NCBI GenBank assembly: GCA_958496175.1
Contig: OY292275.1
Span: 3,348,001 to 3,412,000, forward strand
From: Sisyra terminalis
Taxonomy: Eukaryota > Arthropoda > Insecta > Neuroptera > Sisyridae
Reading direction: 5' to 3'
Length of the DNA stretch: 64,000 nt
In this document: positions 58,006-64,000 of the stretch, one piece after another
How the letters are laid out: each line of letters opens with the position of its first letter
Position numbering within the stretch: position 1 is the stretch's first letter
Made by a program: the position numbers and the translations under genes
Notes under the pieces: model-generated
What the model saw: the letters and a program-made list of their open reading frames with translations, nothing else
Told to the model about the DNA's origin: nothing
Database searches by the model: none

Positions 58006-58629
58006 CTACAGTACGATTTTTCCCAAGATTCAAATTTCCAGATCAATTTTAAGGCTATTTTCATTCCTTGCTCTAGGGAAAGATCTATGAAACTTTCAAC
58101 AAGTTTCTTAATATCCCTTAAGAAATTTTGAGCAATTTCTTTGAAATTCACAATGGTAAACAAACTATATTTTAGTGTAAAATCTAAATCTTCTATTTTT
58201 TTTTAGGATTTTCCGGATCGCTGGACCACCTATAAGAATTTAAACATAGTTTTGCGTAAAAAAATCAAATAAACTACAGAAGGTTAGAATTATACCTGCC
58301 CTCGGATATTTTGAAGAATTCAATGGATATTGTACTCATTAAAAGGGGCTTCAAAATCAGCTCCCCCGTGTGATTTTTGTAATTATTTTGTCAACAATTT
58401 GATAAATAAACTTCAGAAGATGAGGTCAAAATCTTTCTCCAGATTAGTTGGTGTAAAAACATCCAAATTGCACAACTTTGTGCTATAAATTTGAAAGCAA
58501 ACTTTAGGAGATGAGGTCCATATCAATCCCCAGGTACTTATAGCCTTAAGTACAGATTTTTTTGTTGTTCCCAAACGTCAAAATTCCAGAAATTTTCTAG
58601 AAGTTGCAATGGTTAATAAGCTTTATTTT

Positions 58630-58755
58630 AGCTTTTTTAGATAAGAAGACAATTCAGGTTGTTTAAGATCGGTTTTATACAACGGTTTAAAATTAATCGG
58701 TTAAAAACCGATCTTAAACAATCTGAATTGTCATTTTATTTAAAAAAATAAGAGC
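58630..58755. repeat. near-perfect hairpin
   Basis: GACAATTCAGGTTGTTTAAG at 58648 pairs with CTTAAACAATCTGAATTGTC ending at 58732, with only one mismatch in 29 bp; weaker pairing extends about 18 bp outward. The loop is about 27 bp. Possibly a short MITE or a small-RNA precursor; no further evidence. Confidence 0.7.
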
Positions 58756-59734
58756 TGAGATCTGAATTTTATCATTTTTATTTTAGCTGAAGGTTCAAAT
58801 CATCTTACGTTTTGGAACTTTTTGACCACTGGATAATATGTAACTTGTTTACATAATTTTATTCGTGAATCCCCTATCAGTTCGGCAGAAAAAATTGGAA
58901 AAACCAGAGCAAGTTGTACACCAACCCGCAGAGTTGATACCAAGGAAGAGAGAAAGAGTTCATAATATTTCCGTTTCTTTGTAACAATTTTTAAGTGAAC
59001 ACGAATTTTTCGATGGCACTGAACTGTAAGTAAAATCAATTTAGTCATTTCCATTTTCATATTATTCATATATATTCTTTCAGATTCATTGAGTGTTAAA
59101 GTTTTGCATACGCAACAATAACTGAAATTGGAGTACTTTACGTTGGTGGCTTGGATTATTGCAACGATTCGACCGACGCGAGATGTTGGCGTGATAATTC
59201 CTGAGGAGATGCAAATTTCCAGTTGCAGTGTGGAATTAGTCGATTCAATTATGTGGTTTTGTACGAGCACTATGTATGTGTCCCTCTGTGTTTGGCGCCC
59301 AGATATAAAAGAGAGAAGAAGAGGTTTATCGAGAAAACGATTACACAGCTGAATACCTATCCATCTATCTATCTATCTATCCTATCCGTTCTATACATAT
59401 TGATTGGCTTTGCGGGCAATTCATCCAGTTCACCGCAACTCAACTGATTGGATTGTGATCATATTGAACAGTTCCGAACAAAAAAGCTCGCTAATTCGCT
59501 CGTCGAAAGCCAACCAAAGCTCAGATTCCATTTCCCACTTTGCACCACATATAAAAGTGTTTTTCGACTAATCAAATTTTCAAATGCACAATTTGTTATT
59601 TTATTTTTTTCGCTCGTCGAATCTGAACCGGAAGACAAACGTTTAAATAACGAATTTCCGGGTGAATAGTTTCAATTTTCTCATATATCCTCGTTTTTTT
59701 TTTTAGGGAAATGCAAACATATATATAAAAACTA
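58756..59734. other. no supported gene; long ORF without recognised domain
   Basis: A 156-codon minus frame (58800-59270) is the longest uninterrupted frame in this part, but it overlaps competing plus frames (59128-59669) and shows no recognised motif or typical exon signals. A (CTAT)n tract lies at about 59360-59384. Left uncalled. Confidence 0.35.
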
Positions 59735-60746
59735 GCTGATCTCCGCGACTTCGTCTGCGTAACGTAAATAGATATGTTGGAAATAGATAGAAAGCGTGGA
59801 AGGAAATTCGAATATTTAATTTATTTTCAATAACAATAATTGATTTTCAAATTTTTCTAAATACCGAAGAAAAGTTGGTTTGGAAGATTTTATTTTTTGA
59901 TTGATAATGAAATATATGACAAAAAATTGCTCCCTTAATGTTAAATAATTGCTCCAGGTCACAATCATTGGTTCATAAAAATTAGATTTTAAAAAAGTTT
60001 GATTGTTGAAAAACAAACAAAAATTAAAAACTGCCTCTTTGGTATTTGGTATAAGTACCTACTTCCTAAACTTTCATACTAATTAAGTGAAATGAAGTTA
60101 TTTAAAATGTTTTTATTAAAATGATATAACAAAAACAGACACTTATTATTAATTTATTATTTATTTGTTTTTAACACTTATTAAATTCAAAATTTCGATT
60201 GTTGATTAACTCTACATTTTCTCATACAAACTTAGTGACCTCTTTTACTCTTTTAGGGTAGAAATTTTCAAAAAAAAGCCATTACGCTATTAACATCAAT
60301 TATGTGTTTTGTATATATAAAGGTTTATGTTTCAAAGAGACAATTTTTTTAAATTTAAATTAAATTTACTGTGCTCTTTATCAGTTCTACTAAAAATATT
60401 TTTACAGATTATTTTCTAACTTTTAATTACCTTTCCAATGATATTTAACTCACCTGTCTAGTGTAAAAATTTCTGTTCTCATCCCTTAGGAATACCTTCC
60501 CTTATTATTTTTTTGGAATAATAAGTAGCCTATAGTCTGTGGGAAATTGTGTTGTATCTTAATACCAAATTTCATTAAATTTGGTTGTTCCGTTCTTTAG
60601 TTAAATCGGGACACACAGACAGACAGACAAAAATTTTAAAAATGTTAAATTTGGAGTAAGAGCCTCTTGAAACAAATATTTACCCTAAAATTGGGTTCAA
60701 AATCGAAGTGTACAGACAGACGTAAGAATTTTATATATTAGTATAG
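59735..60746 (+). mobile_element. 'GCGACTTCGTCTGCGT' interspersed repeat, about 1 kb
   Basis: Begins ACTAGCTGATCTCCGCGACT then TCGTCTGCGTAACG; near the end it has ATTAAATTTGGTTGTTCCGT, ACACACAGACAGACAGACAA and closes with TATATTAGTATAGATT. This 5'-to-3' set of signatures belongs to a widespread insect repeat class usually linked to non-LTR retrotransposons or their derivatives. The class is not certain. No intact ORF; the 66-codon minus frame at 59816-60016 is unsupported. Confidence 0.6.
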
Positions 60747-61963
60747 ATTGATCAATTGCACAATGGCATTGCAAAGAGGATTGGAAAATTGGAGAGGCAT
60801 TGTTAATCAAAAGACGTCCTCGTTATGAACGATTTGTCATTGTCACGGACATAATTGGCGCCATAAATTTAGTTCAATTTAGTCAAAATTAAATAAAATC
60901 ACTGCCATTTATATATATTTAAGACGACAGAGAACCAATGTCAACGAAAAGCGTCGTCTTGATTCTTGAATGAGGCGAGAAAAATTGCCCACTTATTTGG
61001 GACAAAAGCGAAAAAATAACATCTCCTCAATTTATATGACTGAGGAAATTACAGAAAATTGTTATAACTATTACTATTTTGTGAATTTTTTTCCAATTTA
61101 CAAAAAAACGGTAACAACTTTTAAGTCAATAAAAATGGGTTATTGGATTTTGACAGTCCAGAAATGTATAACTTTCCGGTGAGAAATAACATATGAATTT
61201 TCTACTGACAAATATGTAAACTGAATCAAAATTAATTGCAGAACTTTTGGAGTTACTAATTCAAGAAGATCCAAAAAATTTATCCTCTTGAGTTTTATCA
61301 GAATTTCCTTTGAAATAATGCCAAATCATAAGTATTCGGAGTTAAACTTGCTAATTACGAATATAAGTACCTGTGGGTTGATATACAAGGTTTATAAAAT
61401 ACACAGGTGGCCTCATGGTGGCTACGTGACGTATCCAGAAGAAATTCATACATATCTTCAGACTGATCAATTTCAAAATTCTCCGTATGACGTCATTTTT
61501 TTTTCTAATGGAACAACCTGTGTAATTTACAAACCTTGGTTGATATGAACTTCATCGCCGACAATTTGCTTTGTAATTATGCGCAAAGTTATACAAGTCG
61601 TTTTTTTTATATCAATATATCTGGAGAATGACTTGGACCTCATTTTCTGGAGTTTAATTCAAATCTTTGATAAAAAATCTACGAAAAGCGCTCAGGGAAG
61701 CTTTTGGAGTCCCTTATGAGTATGAAGTTTGTTTAGTTCTTTAAAATATTTGAGGACAGGTATGGATCTAATCTATTCTAGTTTTTAAAAAAAAAATATG
61801 TAAAGTTTTGTTTAAAACTTACAGGATGTCTAGTGATCAAGAAATTCCAACAAGTAAGACGATTTGAACCTTCAGCGGAAAAATGGTTTGATTACCAATG
61901 TGATTTCCACAAAATTGTTTCCACATTTTCATGGAGAAAATTAAGGGGAATGGTCCTATATAT
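60747..61963. other. no supported gene
   Basis: Plus frames of 70-96 codons (60970-61182, 61288-61548, 61833-62123) lack recognised motifs; the last runs into the hAT element. A fragment near 61615-61690 (GACCTCATTTTCTGGAG) resembles the inverse of family H. Confidence 0.35.
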
Positions 61964-62812
61964 TAGAGATGCCACGAATTCACTATTCCACGGCCACTAT
62001 TCGGTATTCGGCCGAATATTGTTTACTATTTGGCCGAATACCAAATTATCAAAAAAAAAATCATATATTTTACTCAAAAATGTATATAGGGAATCGGAAA
62101 GCAATGTCGTTTTCTTAACATAGAATTAAAACACAACATTTTTACACAAGCTTTAATTTCGAAGCATATAATACCGAATTTGTATACCTTTGGGAATTTA
62201 TTTAACCATTTCAGTATAGACCATAGAATAATAAATATTTTTAATCTTTTGTGAGTTAATTAGTCACGCTAATCAGAAAATGTCTTTGGTACGACTTTGA
62301 AATTACTTATAAACCGATAAATGGTAATTAAATGTCGATAGGTTCAGTAATGACATTGATTTCCGATTCTCTTAATATTTATTTTAATCATAAATTTCTA
62401 CACGTATTAGAAAATAAAAATCAATCTGTGATCAGTTATGATGGGGAAAAATTAGAAATGATACTAATATTCGAAAAGTATTCGGTGTTCGACTATTCCC
62501 ATTGAACAGTAAATTAGGAAAAAATGCATAATATTAGTCAGAAAAGCTTTTTTTCACTAATAGCTTTTTTCACTATAAATTTATTTTCCCAAAGCATATT
62601 AATACTTAAAATCAATCAGTGGTAAGTTATGATGAATGAAAACAAGTTTTTCAGTGTTTTTTTGATAGCAAATGATTTCGCTTTTCCTCATAAATTATAA
62701 AGTTAAACTTTAAATTTTAAAGTAGGTTTAAACTTTAAGCCTCACTCATTAATGGTACAAAGTGTCGCCGAATATTCGGTATTCGACTAAATCACTATTC
62801 GTGATATCTCTA
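61964..62812. mobile_element. non-autonomous hAT-like element, 849 bp, near-perfect target duplication
   Basis: Termini TAGAGATGCCACGAAT and ATTCGTGATATCTCTA. Flanks CTATATAT (61956-61963) and CTATATAC (62813-62820) match 7 of 8, the hAT duplication length. ATTCGGCCGAATA palindromes lie next to the left end and GCCGAATATTCGGTATTCG near the right. No transposase ORF. Confidence 0.8.
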
Positions 62813-62841
62813 CTATATACCTAGATATATACTATATAGCC

Positions 62842-63866
62842 TAGATTGATTAAAAAAAAAAATGTTTTTTTTTCTTAATTATATCGAAAATATTTTTGGA
62901 ATGACAATAAAAAAATTCTGTGAAAGTTTAAGCTCTTAATATTAATATTAAGAGGTGCCGCATCGAAAATTTCGATTTTCCATTTAAATAACATAGGAAC
63001 AATATTCTCTTGCACTTTGGAATTTTATAACTCACGTTGGTGGCAATATTTCGGCATGACCAAGGGATATTCTTGTAGAAAATTGAACAATCTACATAAA
63101 AGGTAGTCTTACAAGTTTTTGATATATTTACTCCTTCAAAAGTTATTCGAGGTCAAAGTTGAACTAAAAAGAAATTTTAATATTTTTTCAATTTTTGGAC
63201 GCAACCATCAAATTTATGAGAAAATTTTGTAGGACATTTTATGTAGATCACTTTTTTCCTATAACTTATCTCTATAAAAGTTTTTGATATTTTCACAGGT
63301 CCTAAGTTGTTTGCATTAAACTGAAAATTCCCTGAATTACTATATTTTTAACATAAAAATTATTTTTTTAATTTTACTAAAATAACCTAGAACCTGTGAA
63401 AAATATCAAAAACTTTTATAGAGATAAGTTATAGAAAAAAAAGTGCTCTACAAAAAATGTCCTTTAAAATTTTCTCATAAAATTGATCGTTGCGTCAAAA
63501 AATTGAAAAAATATTAAAATTTCTCTTTAGTTCAACTTTGACCTCGAATAACTTTTGAAGGAATAAATATATCAAAAACTTGGTTAGAGACCTTTTTTGT
63601 AGATCGTTCAATTTTCTACATGAATATACCCTGGTCATTCCGAAATATTGCCACCAACGTGAGCTATAAAATTCCAAAGTGCAGGAGAATATTGTTCCCA
63701 TGTTATTTAAATGGAAAATCGAAATTTGCGATCCGGCACCTCTTAATACTTAATATTAAGAGCCTAAACGGCCTAAACTTTCACAGATTTTTTTTTTGTC
63801 ATTCCCAACAATACTTTCGATATAATGAAGGAAAAAAAATCATCATTTTTTTTTTGAATCGGTCTA
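62842..63866. mobile_element. family-A foldback transposon, copy 3 (most complete)
   Basis: TA-flanked: left TAGATTGATTAAAAAAAAAA, right TTTTTTTTTGAATCGGTCTA. Both arms contain the shared subterminal module and GCCGCATCGAAAATTTCGAT / ATCGAAATTTGCGATCCGGC, and extend to a centre near 63355. No ORF; the 68-codon minus frame at 63495-63701 is an arm artefact. Confidence 0.9.
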
Positions 63867-63868
63867 GA

Positions 63869-64000
63869 GCTGTGATTCCCAAAGTGGTCTATATCGACCC
63901 CTACGGGTCTATGACAACCTGCAAGAGGTCTACGTCAGCGAAAAAAAATTTGGGGGTCCATGAAATGAAAATGGGGGTCCACGATAGTGGATCTCAACAC
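63869..64000 (+). mobile_element. left end of a hAT-type element, runs off the window
   Basis: GCTGTGATTCCCAAAGTGGT then CTATATCGACCCCTACGGGTC and repeated GGGGGTCCA resemble 'CAGTGATTCCCAAAGTGG' termini of animal hAT elements. It abuts family A copy 3. Confidence 0.5.

Larger units (their letters stand above)
56850..58560. repeat. family-H direct repeat, three dispersed copies
   Basis: Copies at about 56850-57000, 57655-57775 and 58415-58555, all in the same orientation. Shared blocks: AATCTTTCTCCAG(G/A)TT, GGTGTAAAAAC, and GGAGATGAGGTC or a variant followed by ATCAATCCCCAGGTACTTAT. The spacing of about 750-800 bp suggests a larger tandem unit later broken by the two MITEs between the copies. 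Confidence 0.75.

Noticed and set aside
58800..59270. 156-codon minus-strand ORF, the longest in the right part
   Set aside because: No recognised motif, competing ORFs on the other strand, no splice or poly(A) context seen; kept only as an uncalled frame.

Overview
This is an AT-rich, intron- and transposon-dominated piece of a eukaryotic nuclear genome. Homopolymer runs, microsatellites, hAT, mariner/pogo-type and non-LTR remnants, GT-AG splice sites and the widespread 'GCGACTTCGTCTGCGT' repeat signature all fit an insect (arthropod) chromosome; I cannot assign an order. Nothing looks bacterial or like an operon, and most open frames are chance ORFs or arms of repeats.

Gene content. One host gene is well supported. 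A CpG-rich block at about 12170-12890 (putative promoter/5' UTR) leads into exon 1 at 12892-13431, which encodes a type II single-pass membrane protein N-terminus. A phase-0 donor at 13432 can pair with a phase-0 acceptor at 32655, giving an intron of about 19.2 kb. A short acidic C-terminal exon (32656-32835) completes a 239-residue protein. I do not recognise the family. Just after its stop codon the 3' flank is present three times in tandem (32850-35045), each copy with an AATAAA. A weaker candidate, possibly a decayed small spliced gene, is at 48177-48518.

Repeat content, left to right. 1-430 is a decayed non-LTR retrotransposon. 1853-3730 holds foldback structures. 6042-6475 and 24806-25440 are copies of one palindromic family. 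9697-11427 is a nested palindrome around a foldback element ('family A'; further copies at 38872-39856 and 62842-63866). The large intron holds a tRNA-type SINE head, tandem duplications, a TIR-bearing MITE, a hAT deletion derivative with a perfect 8-bp target duplication (18280-18987), a LINE remnant, foldback family C, mariner transposase scraps and a near-identical 448-bp tandem repeat.

Downstream of the gene are foldback families D, A and B (37196-40745), then a reverse-transcriptase relic interrupted by a 1.03-kb TIR element that carries an open fragment of a protein family found in many invertebrates (42888-43921). Two more hAT copies of the same type lie at 45819-46526 and 55362-56068; the last retains an open hAT dimerisation domain. 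Several MITEs and further hAT-like elements follow (57028-57497, 57802-58005, 61964-62812, 63869-64000).

The most unusual theme is a set of long-palindrome foldback families (A, B, C) with different interiors but a common subterminal module, a poly-A tract followed by 'GTTTRAGCYCTTAATATTAAT'. In one case (9697-11427) the palindrome has spread into non-element flanking DNA. Boundaries given for old repeats are by eye and approximate.
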